Source: Isoetes taiwanensis (Eukaryota; Streptophyta; Lycopodiopsida; Isoetales; Isoetaceae). From it: DNA of 64,000 bases. Position numbers and translations under genes: made by a program. The notes beneath the pieces are model-generated. The model was not told the origin of the DNA. It saw only the letters and a program-made list of their open reading frames with translations, and ran no database searches. The DNA lies in NCBI GenBank assembly GCA_021234155.1, contig JAJEKV010000085.1, positions 4,534,036-4,598,035 of the forward strand, given 5' to 3'. Below are positions 12,111-25,360 of the stretch, in pieces (positions within the stretch are counted from its first letter, which is position 1; every line of letters starts with the position of its first letter).

Positions 12111-15029
12111 TTAAATTATTCCATGGTGGGTACATTACTGTACCCTAGAGCATATTACTGTTCTAGAGTAAATTCTTGAAGTCCATAGGCACTATCTGAA
12201 AGTCTGAGTACAAGATATGTACTCTATAGACATGTATAACATACAATATTATGCAAATATCTAACTGCACATTGGTTAAAGAATTTTTGGAGTCACCGCA
12301 TAAATAAGAAAAGGAAGATTTAGTGTAATATATACATGGTCAATAAATGTAAGCAAACCAACAAGCACATTGCATATATGTAAAAGTAAGTAAAAGTGAA
12401 TACATAAATGATAGGGACGTCATTTAGAAAGCATTCATACATCAAAACAAAAGAAGATACTATAAATTCCAATAAAAGTGAACATATACATGAGGGATCA
12501 AGTATTTCATACAATAAAGAATGAAATACGTGGTATATCAAGAAACTGGATTGCTTGATGCCTTTTTCTTTCTTACATCCCCTCGTCTAATGCCTATATA
12601 GTTGGACTCGCAATTTTCATTCTCTTTTCTTCCTCACCGCTATGACAAATTCTCAGGATGGCGGTTCAACATTTTTTGAAGCAACTCTTTTCTCGCTTCA
12701 ATTCCCATTTTTCCCAACAATCATGGATAAAAGAAAGTGCTTGGCTGCCAACTTGTCAATGCTATTAGAAGATTTAACCTCTTCTAATCCATCTTTGAGA
12801 TTTTGTAACAATGAATGTTTCACCACTTGCTTACGAAGGTAGCCCAATCCGTGTTTAAACAACCCCAAGAGCTCACGTTATCTTGCAAGATCCACCGAAA
12901 CCAATACCTCTCTTTCACCGGAGATAGAGAGAATCGGGCTTCATTTAGAAAGCATTCAACAACCTTTTCTCGCTTCTTTTCCTGATTTTTTGGTGAAGTA
13001 CACGGAATATGATCACGCCATTCTCACTTGTTGGTATCACTCCTCAATCACTTCATTCAACATGTCATTTAAATTATCTTGTTCAACCATTTTACGCTTC
13101 CCTTGTCGATTTGCCCCCGTGATCACCGCCCCTCATTTGGACATCGGCTGAAGTAATTACGTTCATACTTTGTTTTTGTGCCATGCCCCTACTACTACTA
13201 TGAAAACCCGATATGCATGTAAAGATCCGTAAGAATTTGAAATTCTTTTCTTTGTTTTAGATTCTTAGGCCGAGTAGATTGGAGGGAATTTGCTTGCCCA
13301 GGATGGATTGGGTGAATTTGCTTGGATCGGGAATCCAAAGTTGATTGTGCCCAAAATTCTAACAACCGCCGTATTACTTCATGTCATGATGACAAATAAT
13401 CAAATATATTCCTTTTTAAAATATATATAACGACAAGCACGCGGCTCTCCTACCATATTCAAAATTACATAAAACGGTTTCTAGTGCAAAATAGTACATG
13501 AATTTAGAACTAATGTATGACACCCTAGCATGCTTTTACCTAATTATAAAATTAGAGCATCACAATGCATGAAAACTTGACGCTATTATTAATTGTGAAA
13601 ATCCGGCTCAATGGACAAGTTGAGGTTCATTGGAGTTTTATTTATCATCATTTGGTCTTAATTAGAGTTCCATTTCATATTCTTTTTGTATTGTGCACAA
13701 GATTATACCTCATCCCTCATTATCATTAATCTATATGGCCGCGAGTGCAGCCCAGGAGGTTTGTGCGGGCGGCCGAGAGGCCTGCTGCAGGGCGGAATGC
13801 CCCCCTTCCGCGGGACGAATAAATGGTAGGTCAAATCATTTAACCTCATTGTGGCTATGCCGGATTTTCCGCCTTAGAAAGTTTCAAATCAGAAAACAGA
13901 GAAAACCGAGCTCTCAAAAAAGCGAGAAAACAACAGAGAAAGCTTCCAAAACAGAAAAGCGTAGAGCTCAACTTCTATCTCTAAATCCCGAGAAAAACAG
14001 AGCTTAACTTCTATCTCTAAATCAAAGAAAACAGAGGCTCTGTTTCAAGGCCTTGTTGAATAAGAAAGATAGGAAAAATCAAAAAGAGGCTCAACCGAAT
14101 GGTATATGGTCTCAACTATATGGTCGTAGAAGCCTCGAAGTAAAACCCGACATCCATCTTTTGCATGTAATTAGGATCGGTAACAACACCGTATAACCGA
14201 TTCACGAAAGCTTGGTTCTATGGAGATATTGGCCATGGCTGCTGCCGACCGACACAATGTAGTAATGCAACCCGGGCCGGGCTTCATCTTTGTTGAATCT
14301 TAGGGCGACCAAGACCACCAAGAAAAGCGATGGTGAGATGCTAAGCAGTGGTGAATCACGTGCAAACAAAATTAGGAACAAACATGGGAAGGGGGAGGCG
14401 GCGGCGCTCATATGATGAAGAATATTGCGTGAAGGGAAATACACGCAGAATTTGACAATAATTTGGGCCTATTGTTTATTACTATATTATAATGTTTTCT
14501 TGTCGTGGATCGGCCCTAATTTGGATGCATTTGGAATCCACGCATATCAAGAACAAGGTTTATCGTAGGTTAGATCGTCAATTTTTTCCTCCCTTGTTAA
14601 CTTAATCACTTATGGCGAGGTGTCTAATAGGCTTGAGCTCGGTAGAAAAAATCTTTGTGACCCAATCCTTAGGTCACCCCCAAGATAGCTATGGGCGGGA
14701 AAAGCAAAAGATATGATGATGTTGGCGTTGTTTCGATGCGTGGCCTAACAACCCCATTGGACCCTAAGCAATACCTTCCTTCCGAGAACCCGGATGGAGA
14801 TATCATCATTGTTGGAACTATGGGGCTTCAACCACGATTGTAGATTTGCGACTAGAGTTGAGATTAGGTAACGAAATTCTAACCACTTCGAATTTCACCA
14901 CTAATCACCCTTTATTTACAAAACTATAATTTTCTCGTTCATTGTCCGTGATTGTGGCTGATTTTCATTCAAGATTTCATCACAGCAATTTACACAATTT
15001 CTCGATACACAATTGATAATAATCGAGTT
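12111..15029. other. No recognisable gene
   Basis: Mostly A/T-rich. Around 12,640-13,100 both strands give short protein-like stretches in shifting frames (for example a minus-strand run 'LFKHGLGYLRKQVVKHS'), which may be a very old gene fragment. A frame at 13,693-14,007 is low in complexity (lysine, serine, glutamate) and is probably chance. I see no RNA gene. Confidence 0.5.
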
Positions 15030-15172
15030 TACACAAAAGATCAAGTGCCCGATCAAGTCAAAAAGATCAAGTTTCTGATCAAGTCACAGACCATACAAAC
15101 AAGTTTCTGATCAAGTCAAAAGATCAAGTTTCTGATCAAGTTTCTGATCAAGTCACAGTCAAGTTTTCGATA
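15030..15172. repeat. Tandem repeat with GATCAAGT units
   Basis: The unit 'TTTCTGATCAAGTCA' with spacers such as 'AAAGATCAAG' is repeated about eight times between 15,040 and 15,160. The unit contains TGATCA, so the array is rich in small palindromes. No reading frame crosses it in a meaningful way. Confidence 0.85.
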
Positions 15173-18100
15173 CAAATAGCTCATACACGTACAAAAGTTC
15201 AACCTCAATTCTTGTTCTAAGTTCAAATTGCTCGTAACATTGGCGACCAGTAGGATTTCCACAACTAAGAAAAAACACAACCCCGAAAACGCTATGCCCA
15301 TAAAACTCGACCACACTGTGTTTGTGAATGTGTTTCCTTTACACACTTTTGAAATTCCCACCTATTAAAGCTCTTCGCGTGCAATTGATCTGATGCCATC
15401 AATTTATCCACAAAGCATCATTGTCAATGAAATCAAAGATGTAGTCTTGGGCTAATGGCTAATATTTTCTTTATCTGCTTCCTAATGTGATTGGCATGAA
15501 GTGACCTGCGGGAAATAGTATTCCTACCGTGGAAATGCATCAAAATGAAAACTTGTAGAAATAAAAAAAAAAATAAAATTGAATCTATAACTACCTAACC
15601 TGTTTCATTTACATCACGTTGATTTGCAAGAATGCCACTACCACTTGTAGATGCATTTCACGATTAAGCCGCTTATCGACAACTGTCGCTTTCAATAGCT
15701 AACATCCTTATAGAACATAAAAACAAATACAAAGAATGGAATGAAACAATCTTTAATAACTAACTAACACATGCAGTTGGGACGAAGACAATCTTTGCTT
15801 TCTATTTTACGTAACCCCAAGTTCAGCTTTTTCTCTTTTTGTCCATCTGATCCATTAATCGAGGAATACACCGCGACATGTTCCATCATCATTAACAAGT
15901 CTGCAAGTATGGCCATATAAAGATCAACCACGCCGATTCGCTATTTTCTATCATACCTAAAAATATCATTAAAAACATCAAGCATTAACCATTTAAACAA
16001 TAAAGCACATAAATTCAAAACATAATACTTCTTTGTTTTTAAATGCATCAAATGTCTTGTGGCGCATTAATTTTCATCCTAACTTCTACCGGTATGCATG
16101 ACCAAAGATAATCTCGAAACTAGTGTCACTTTCGGCGGTTTTATTGGATATCATCATGTACGATTATCTCCATCACTTTTAGCCACTTAGTTATGGTATT
16201 CGTTCCTACTCTCTTTTTATGGTACGGACACTAAACAACTAGAGATTAGATCGATAGAACTAAAGAAACAAAATTGAAGCATAAAATAGATAACTTACAT
16301 TAGTAGTCCAACTGTCAATTGGTGTCGAACAAAGCATTTGGCCTTATCGGCATCATTAAATTGTCTTTGGGTAAATGTCTACTATAACGCTTATATGTAA
16401 ACACGAAGACCTCTTCACAACTCCACTTTGGACCTCTAAAGTGATGATCTTCAAAGCGTCCTATGAGATATCGGGTTGTTTTTACTCATTGCTTCATCAT
16501 ATTTAACAAATTCACCATGCTCACTAGTTCCTCTTTGAAAACTCGATACACTTCCAAATCCCACAATTCTTTGTAAGCTCTAATACCAAACACGGAGCAT
16601 ATGTAAAAACACAACCTCTTTTGTACTCCCCTAGGATGAAATACTTGGTGATGGGACATACGCTATAATGTCTGTTCTACACCAAAAGGAATTGTAGGTG
16701 CTTTCTTTTTCTTCCTTGCCGCCCCAAGAAGTTCGGACCTTCTAACAAAGAATGACAAATGCATACTGCTACTTTTTTAATACATCACCTTTTAAAATGT
16801 TGAAAGGAAGTTCTTCAATTCCACTCTCACATACTCTTACTTCTGTTTTTCCTTAAAATCCGCCAAATGTTCTATAAAGAACAATTTGCATAAAATAAAT
16901 TACACAGTTAAAAAAAATGCATGTAAAAAGAAAAGAAAGGTAAGATCATACCTTCCCTGGATAAACTTGTCCATTCTTCTTCGACCTCAGAGGATAAACT
17001 TCATTAGCATCAGCCGGTTCTTTGGGTGGAACATCCTCCAATGGTATTGAGCAAGTCATGATTAAAGGCAAACCCCTCCATGTATCAAATGCCAGGCCTA
17101 GTCCAATAGTTAGCTTTTCGGAGATGCATCTCTTCCTCCTCCTTACGCTTCCTTGACCCGGATCAAGATCTAGAGGGATAAATTAGCCCTTATCATCGTA
17201 AACACATTTGTTCATGGAACCAGGCCATCTCTATTTCTTGAGTGAAGTTCTCAAGTTCTAGACCTTGAAACTTCGAAGAAATCAAGATTAGAAAAACCGG
17301 CCATCCAAGGCATCAACAAAGATGCATGCCCAATTCTTAAGCGTAATGTTCAGGCCAAAGGATGGCTCGAACATCTATTGGCTTTCTAAGCCGCCCATGC
17401 TAAATAAACAAAGTAGATAAGAAAAGAAGCAAGTTTCAAATGCATTTGAGTCATAATTGCATCACCGCTTACAAAACCTTTAGACTCCTTGGTCTTCCTG
17501 AGGATCTGATATAAAAATCACCTAAATCAGCAAAAAAACTCAACACAAATCAACAAAAGAAGATAAATATCATAACAAATTAACCCCGAAGCAAGCCGAG
17601 ATCGCAAAATACTTCAATGAACTCGGCATATCATTGGAAAAACCATATCAAACGGCTCAGAGCAAGAATGTAGCAAGAATGTAGCAAGAATGTACCAAGA
17701 AACTTACCCTATCTAAAATGGACGAAAAAAGGCAAGAAATGATGGCACTAGCAAGATAGAGGCACTATGGAACTATAGAAACACTAAAAAAGACAACCGC
17801 TAAAATAGTTTCAAAATCATCAGGCACGTAGCATTTCGGCCCAGCCGGAAGCGTAAAAGGGAAAAATGTCTCAAACAGGTAATTTTCTTTGTTCATGCTA
17901 ATGTGAAGAGCCACGCCACGCATGACACGCCTCCCCCTGGTCAAGAAAATCCATGGTTAAATTTCGTTTAGGAAATTTTCTCGATCAGAAATTTCAAGGG
18001 AGAAATTTCCGTGTCCGTAAAATTACCCCTTCCGAAAAATCCGGATGCACAAAAAGAGATAACGCTGATATAGGCGAATTTGATTTGCGTAAAAGAAGTA

Positions 18101-19790
18101 GAGGTTTCTCTTCGAACAAGCAAACCTTTGGCGCAGTTTATGGCCAAGAATCCTTAACTGCTCAAGGAATTCACCTTTCCCAACTTTGGATGACTATATG
18201 AGGCTACTCGACAGCGAGTGTGTCCGTTATTCCGCATTATTCATATTGTTTTCCATGGACGCCTATAAATGTAGATAAAAAAAGGGTAACAAGCATCTTG
18301 CATCTATGCCATGTCAATTTCGATGTGTTTTTTATCCCGGCCGCATTAGAATGATATGATAGCAAGCAAAGTTCTCTTCCGATATACCAACTGTTGTGTG
18401 TTAGGTTTGTTGGTTACACTATATCCATTCCATGACAAGAAATGCCCGGCTTTATACTTGTTAAACTTTTATAACCGGGAATGCCGGCTTTAAATGGTTT
18501 AGAAATTAGGGGTAAATAAGCCGGGTACGTAACCTACTTGCAAGTTTAAACTTTTAGAGACATAATGGAATTAAAGGCATGTTCACACATTATACAACAT
18601 TCTATAGCTTCTCAAGGTCATCACGAATTAAATGACAACCAATGACTGGATTTATAATTGCAACATGATGAACAACTAACTGGTCAAAAGCATCTCCTCT
18701 TGGAATTTATAAGTTCACGGATTCTAGCCTCTTAAATTATATGATAAGAACACATGTTCATCCGGACCCGCATTGGAACAATGCACCATTTTTCCAGATC
18801 TTGAGTACTTGATGTTGTAGAATTTTTATGTTGGCAGATACTTACTTCAAGACCGCCGCTGAAGTGTTTTTTGTGGGATATACATCTAGTATTCGAGGAA
18901 CCGCGATTCATATAATACATGTTGTCTATCTCGGATTTCTTCTAGTTAATCAAGTCTAAATCACATGTAAAATCAAGTACAACCATTTAAGTTGGGGTTT
19001 TGTGGTATTCAAAGCACGCAATTACCATTTTATGATGCCATACAGTAGTTGGAAACATGTTCTTCATACAAGTTTTGTAAAGGAATCTCTTCCATATGCA
19101 TTCTAAAAAGGATGACAAAAAAGCATTTGCCTCTTGGCGTGATGCGGATTTGCTTCTCTAGGTTTTGGTGGTTTTGTGACAATATGTCCGTGGGTTTAGA
19201 ATAGAATAGAATAGATTGTGGTTTGCGGTTTAGCATTGGCCTACCTACCAGCTATAACAATGTGAAAGAATCTTATCGGTTCTTTGAGCATGTAGAGCTT
19301 GAATGGGGCTGCCAAATATATAGAAGAAATGAATCAATGTGGATATAAGTGGGAAACAAAAGAAGGACATGCATTATTTGAAAGATAGATGGCATGGAAA
19401 GTAGTAGAAAGTAGAAAATGCTATAATCAGTAAATTGGACATTTAGCCAAAGGGACGCCCTTTAAACTAGATCAGAGGGAAAAGGAAGCACAAGGATAAT
19501 GAAAAGGAAGAAAGTAAAGGAGAGGGTGACCCACACAGTGGTCACAAGACTTCAAAGGCAAGTGACATGGATAGCTCCATTGGTGACTCCATGAGGATCT
19601 CACCGCAAGTTCACAAGTAAGTAAGATATATTTTTGTTTAAAATGCTTGCATTGCACTTCATTGGCTTGCAATCTACGTTTAGCATCTTTTGTCCTATAT
19701 TGCCTAGCTTGCTATTGCTATGAATGCTTTTTAGGATACACAAGACTCATTTTGTAGCCCTGATATTTTAAATGCTGTTAATTTATTGGC
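15173..19790. other. No recognisable gene
   Basis: A/T-rich DNA with only short frames. Broken minus-strand coding may lie near 16,440-16,640, where one frame reads 'EHGEFVKYDEAMSKNNP', but I cannot name it. At 17,664-17,705 'AGCAAGAATGT' is repeated three to four times. A frame at 17,953-18,201 is basic and unrecognised. Nothing else is supportable. Confidence 0.5.
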
Positions 19791-19794
19791 TCAA

Positions 19795-20590
19795 GGTACT
19801 TGGTACCTAGATTCTGGAGCCAGTGATCACATGACTAGTAGTAGAGGGTTGTTCAAACAACTCAAGTTGCTGCTTGGAAATAAAAGGTGAAGATTGGAAA
19901 AGGAATTCTTGCAATAAAAGGGTTGGAGACAGTTAATTTGGAACTTGCCGCAGGAAATGTGCAATTGAAGGACACCCTGTTTGTTCCAGGACTAGAAACA
20001 AGTTTCATATCTATATCCAAAATGGATGACATTGGACTATTTGCTATCCTTGGAAATAGGCAATGCTTAGTTAAAGATAAATGTCAAAATATCTTGGTCC
20101 ATGGAGAAAGGGAGGATTATTATTATTTTTTTTTAAATTGAGATGATACAAAGGACAACCCACTGCCCTAGTTGTGGTATCAACTAATGAGCATCAAATT
20201 TGGCATGAAAGATTGGGGCATGCCAATTTTGATTTTCTGAAGAAAATAAATGCAAGGAACAAAACTTGGCGCATGGAATGCCTAAAGTGAAAGCTCCTTT
20301 AGGAATATGTGAGGGCTGCGCTCTCGGAAAACTTAGCAAGAAGGCTTATAGAAAATGCAAGGGTTCTTGTGCAAAGAACCCTTTGAAAAATTGTGGACAT
20401 ATGGGGACTTGCCAAGACTATTGGATGATCAAGGTATTTCTTTTTGCTAGTTGATGATTTCTCAAGAAAAAAATTGGGTCTTGAAAGTCCATGGTAGATA
20501 ACTTCACGTGATAAGATCATAAAACTATAAGAATAGATCAAGGAGGAGAGTTCGTTGGAGGAGCCTTTAAATTTCTCCAATTCTCATTTC
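19795..20590 (+). pseudogene. Ty1/copia polyprotein fragment (protease to integrase)
   Basis: The fragment opens with 'GTWYLDSGASDHMT' (about 19,798-19,840), the aspartic protease active-site block of copia gag-pol. It continues with an open frame at 19,887-20,141 that includes 'LKDTLFVPGLETSFISISKM', the normal sequence following the protease site. At 20,190-20,330 comes the pre-integrase zinc-binding block ('HERLGHANFDFL', then 'CEGCALGK'), and at 20,530-20,575 'IRIDQGGEFVGGAFKF' matches the integrase core with one catalytic aspartate. Stops and frameshifts separate the pieces and sequence is lost before the last one. Reverse transcriptase is absent, so this is a dead internal fragment. Confidence 0.88.
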
Positions 20591-20648
20591 TAAGTTGCTA
20601 CATTACCTAACAAGCCACATACATTGTCCGGACAAACACAGCGACTAA

Positions 20649-21440
20649 TGTGATGTTCCCCCGAAATATACGCTTATAAATATGTATATATTGGCTATGT
20701 CACCTATACAAGTCTACTTTAGTAGCTTGTACACTATAGTAGGTATAGTAGAGCATGGCTAAGTTATTCATATAACTTAGCCAACCTTAGGCATAGGGCC
20801 ATTTCCACATGGCCTCACCCTATGGGCACCCTACAGATGGAAGCACCCCATTGGAGTCATGTGGTAGTGACATGAACCCTAACCTATAAATGGCCAAACC
20901 CTAACCCTAGGCCATTTTTTTCTCGCTCCAACAAATTGGGAACCTTGTTCCTGCTCGAAACTGTTTGAGAACTGGCCAATTTGTGGCACAACATAGCACT
21001 TGACCCCCAAAGCGTCTTGCGATCAAGAGGGAGTGGGAGCTACTTCAAACCCCTTGAAGGCCCCCGACACGCCGAGGGGCAGGAGGGAGTTCCTCGGTAA
21101 GGTGTATTTGGATTAGAGTCCTTTTGTAGATCATCCGAAGTTGGGATTCGGATGAGTTAGCATTTTGTATCTCTAGTAGAGCCATTCTAGAACCCTCGGC
21201 CTAGATCTTGAACCCTAATCAATGAATTCTAAATCAGTAAGGTAGATGCATGTGATTAGGTTTAGATGTTAGTCAGTTGCTCCTGCTATGCGGTATTTTT
21301 GACTTGATAATTTGCAATGGCTCCGCCACGGTGGCCCTTCTTCATAAGTGCACCCGCAGGGGACAATCGGGGAGGGAGGGTCTAGTGTGGTGGACTATGT
21401 GCTGTTAGGTGCGCTAAGATATGCATCTCATCGGTCATTT
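20649..21440 (+). mobile_element. Possible LTR or promoter remnant with TATA and telo-box
   Basis: The stretch begins TGTGATGTTCC, as many plant LTRs do. It carries TATAAA at 20,885-20,890 followed 6 bp later by a telo-box AAACCCTAA (20,896-20,904). It follows the copia fragment directly, so it could be that element's 3' LTR or a solo LTR, but I found no second copy in the window and no clear end. The call is tentative. Confidence 0.25.
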
Positions 21441-21469
21441 TTTGGGTGGGCACCGGGGATGAGGGAGAT

Positions 21470-24110
21470 CGATTCAGATCACCTCCCACTTTATTTGGAC
21501 ATGACTGGCAAGCCGCCGTAACCCCCACTATGCCAGCCCTCGCCATCCTCGGGCGGCCCGGATTATGAACAGCAGAGGACTACGCCGAGATGCTCATGGA
21601 CGCCCCCGCCAAAGAATTTCTTGAGGCCCCCACACTAGAGCAGCGAATAGATAGGTTAGGCCCGAGCTTATTACGGGATGCGAGCGAGGTGTTTTGGCAT
21701 CCCCCCTCGCATTAACCGCCCAGGGGACAACAATCCTTCCGCAGAACCGATGGTTTGATGCGGAGTGTAAAAGGAAGCACCGGCTTCTGGCCACATTCGA
21801 TCCGTACTTGCTGCGAGGCCACCACATAGTACCGCGCCCATCCGAAAGGAGACAAAGCGTGATGCCTGCCGTGCACTGTGGGGAGATGTTCGCCTGCCGG
21901 ACACTCATCCTCGAACCTTTTGGCCAGAAAGTGTCAAGGCCAGCCCACCTCACCGGGGACATCCCCACCCGAGGCGGTGGGAAGCGTTGCGCCGGCGGCT
22001 CTATGACTCCACGGGGACGCCAGACGCCCATACCCCCCCAGGATGGCTCCCCATTGGTTTCGAGGAGAGGATGTTGTGGAGGGCCTACAATCTTGGCCGG
22101 TATAATGGGAAGGCAAATGACCTCGGCGGTATCGCGTGCCGAAGTTACTCTCAAATGGGCAGGGGCAGCGGCCGGTGCGATCCTCACCTGTTCAACAGAA
22201 AGCATTGGGGAAGGTTTCCCAGGCAATGGACCCTTCCTCGGGGTTGTCCCCATTCTAATGGGCGACTTAAACCGTCCGGCCAACCACACGGACGATCATG
22301 GTCGATTCGGATTTTGCCAGAACTTGTTGGTGGCATTCTCGAGCAGCAGTTGACCGGCCCCAGGCCGGCGGCGAATGCGAGCCCTCACACAAGCGAGGCT
22401 TTAGACCCCGCCACTCAATGATTGACCATATCTTTTACACCGCGGGCACCGATTGAAGACAAATAAAACCATCGGCGGGACTTGTATTCTTCGCTTTGTG
22501 GACTTCGAAGGCTTTAATACGGTCCCAGGGAAAGCATGGGCTGAAGCTGCGTCAATCGGGGGCCACCGCTGCGCGTAATGCCATACAATGGCTTTATGAG
22601 AGTTGTTTGTCGGGGATCACGGCCGGCCGAGCCAAGCATTCATCATTGTCCGAGGGATCCGGCGGGGCTGCCCCTCTCACCAACACTTTTGCCTCTACAT
22701 TGACGGTTAGAGCCATGGCTTCTTGAGCATGGGGGGATGGCGACTTTTGCACCGGGTCATCCGCCAACTCATCTATGCTGACGATGTTGACCTTCTGGCC
22801 CACACCCCAGTTATGCAGTCTCATCTGATGCCCTAGACACATTCCTGGCAGGCTACATCATTGGCGTGAATCTGGCCAAGACCGGTGGTTCTCATATCCT
22901 CTTTCACGCCACCCCACGCCCCTCCTGGGCCATATATATCGAGGGACACTGGCGTGGAGGTCACGCCACCTACAAGTACCTAGGGTGGGAGTTCCCCTCC
23001 TCACTCGTTGGGGAGACGCCCATCCGCTATGGGTGACGGCCCGCTGAAAGCTTTTTATGCCATGCTTAACAACAAATCATCGGTGAGCTCTATGATTGGG
23101 GCCATAAGTCACACCGTTTCAGCTACCGGTCGTGAGCTTTGTCCTTCAGACGGGTTGAGGCTTGGGGCTGGCTGCCTCTTTGGCGACTCGGAATGACTTG
23201 GAGCAGTGTAAGGCATTTTGGCACGGAACTTGGGGTGAAACCCTCAGTCCCCCATCGGTCGGCTGCAGGAAATCGATTCTTGCGCTCGAAAGCAGCCCTT
23301 GATAGGTACATCGTCTACTTTCAGAAAGTGGTTAATATGGGTGATGCTCGGCTCCCACACGGCTTACGCCGTGGCAATGGGCCCAAGAACGCTCGGGGCC
23401 CGGTGGAGGGGTAAAGAAAGAGATCGCTGGTTCGCTTGAGATGGAACGGCATGAGCACCTGATCGCGTCGTGTGAACCTGAGAGAGGCCGATCGTGACAA
23501 AGATGTGGAATACCCGGACGCTTACTTCCTTGGCAAGCTTCGGGACCCGGACGCCTAAAGTAGGTCAAAACGGCCCATTGGCAAGGGAGCACATCAACCC
23601 AGCGTTGGTCGGCCCGCAGCTCTACCCGTTCCCGTGCCCCCCAAAAAGCCGCAGCACTGTTGCCTCCATTCGCAGGTGCCCACCATCTCCCGAGATCGGT
23701 GGCTGCGGTGTGGATTGGGAGCCCCGCCAGGTGGAGCTCTGTTGGCTTTGCCAAACGGGTGCCATTGAGGATGCGCCTCACACTTTCCGAGTTTCCTTTG
23801 CATTCTCGATCCGTCCGACATCGCGTTCTTTAGTACTACGGACTTGCCCCTACATTTGCGTGATGAACACAACGCCGTCGACGCGTGCTCGGGTCGCCAT
23901 TCAGAGGTATCGATCGGCGAGCCCACCTTTGCCCCTCACCGGCCGGCCCGATCGCACTATGGGTATACTGTACATGAGTGTATATATTTGTGTGTTTTGC
24001 ATTTCAGATATTGGAACGCTTTGTCACAGGTGATTGTCGCCACGGTTTTTCCCTCAAAACCCTGGGGCGGGTTTTTAATCCGGTAGTAATCCGCTTGTCG
24101 CGCTTTTGTA
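21470..24110 (+). pseudogene. Decayed LINE, copy B
   Basis: The start (about 21,470-21,500) reads like the end of an endonuclease domain ('SDHLPLYLDM' with shifts). It is followed by a linker containing 'RWFDAECKRKHRLLATFDPYL' in pieces near 21,745-21,810, and then a reverse transcriptase. The palm motif is intact: 22,767-22,800 reads 'LIYADDVDLLAHT'. The C-terminal part near 23,730-23,940 includes 'LCQTGAIEDAPHTFR', the cysteine/histidine tail of plant LINEs. Frameshifts are frequent, as in copy A, but at different positions in the two copies. Over the shared portion this copy is better preserved than 1-2,330. Confidence 0.87.
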
Positions 24111-24369
24111 TTGGGTCCATAGACCGATTGGTCTCCGTGGACGATAAAAATACCTTCCTTCCTTCCTCATTATTTATCATGTTATGTGGATATGTGATGT
24201 TGGTTGATCATGTTTGCTCCTCTTTGTATTGAAGGGGGGGTAGAGACCTAGTAGCCATTATTTAGATGATGCTCCTAGTCTAGACCCCTTAGTTCCTATT
24301 AGATGTGACTCGTGTATAGGAACCCACATGGCTGCTGTGGGGGGCTATGGGAGGACTTAGCACCATACA

Positions 24370-24590
24370 ATGGGGCTAGTGGCAAAGTGGAGGGAGGTCC
24401 TCACGAGCGACTATTGGAGACCCATAGCTGGCTAGGCCAATAGTCGGCCAGGGTTCGAAAGTGGGTCGGGGTATGGGTCCGACACCTCCCGGGCAATGGT
24501 GTTGCCCCCGCCTCTCAAGAGCTGCGAGGTGTGTCGGCCCGGCTCTCTTGTTTTGGGGGTTCAATCGGTTTAATCGGGGTGTCGCCAAGA
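24370..24590 (+). mobile_element. tRNA-derived SINE-like segment, copy B
   Basis: TGGCAAAGTGG at 24,380-24,390 fits the RNA polymerase III A box (TGGCNNAGTGG), and GGTTCGAAA at 24,452-24,460 fits the B box. The 72-bp start-to-start spacing is slightly long but allowed for tRNA-derived SINEs. A G-rich non-tRNA part follows up to the copia fragment. No A tail or target duplication was seen. Confidence 0.45.
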
Positions 24591-25360
24591 TGTCGTCACA
24601 TGGATCATCCGGGCTTGGACCATTGGAAAGCAGTCAAATGCATAATTCGCAACCTTCGGGGTACTAGCGACTTTGGTCTCCTCTATTCCTCTGATTCCTA
24701 TGATCCAATTGTTCTCCTTCATAGCTACGTTGATTCTGATTGGGTAGGTGAACTCGCCGCTCAACTATTGGCTTTGTTCTTCATCTCCATGGAGCTGATG
24801 TTATCTGGACCAACAGTAGCAAACTAGTATTGCTCTCTCTTCCTTTGAAGCAGAGTACATGGCTACCTCTGCCATTGTTTGAAAAACTCTTTGGCTTCAA
24901 CAATTGCTTGAAGAAATGGGCTTTGCTTAGCTTCATCCTACTATTCTGTATAATGATAATCATAGTGCTATTGCACTTGCTGATAATCCGATCCTCCACA
25001 AGTAGTCCAAACACATTGATATGCATCATCACTTCACTCGGGATCATGTTCAACTTGGCACTATTCAGATGCACTATCTTCCATCTTCACGCATGCCTGC
25101 AGACATCCTCACCAAGTTTGTTCCCCAAGACTTTTGTGAACGACATCGACACACCTTGGGTCTCCACTCTCGTTGCAAAACCACGCTCTTTAGGACTCAC
25201 TCTTCTATCATAAGATCCAACTTGCTCAAACATTCTGATCATAACGGGAGGCTGGTTGCTAGCATCCACAGTCATTACATATATTGTCTGAATTTGGTTT
25301 CTGATCAGAATGGGAGGCTGATTGTATATATGCTGATATTCAAAGAGAATAATTAAGCTT
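24590..25360 (+). pseudogene. Ty1/copia polyprotein C-terminal fragment, copy B
   Basis: It is nearly identical to 2,827-3,600, with the same stops and frameshifts. The RNase H end ('MDHPGLDHWKAVK', 'SSFEAEYMATS') and the tail ('ADILTKFVPQDF') are visible. Differences from copy A are a few single bases. Confidence 0.88.

Noticed and set aside
20876-20912. CCCTAA repeats suggesting a telomere remnant
   Set aside because: Only two or three units beside a TATA box; better read as telo-box motifs in a promoter-like region.
24380-24460. A tRNA gene
   Set aside because: A and B boxes are present, but I could not fold a complete cloverleaf; a SINE head fits better.
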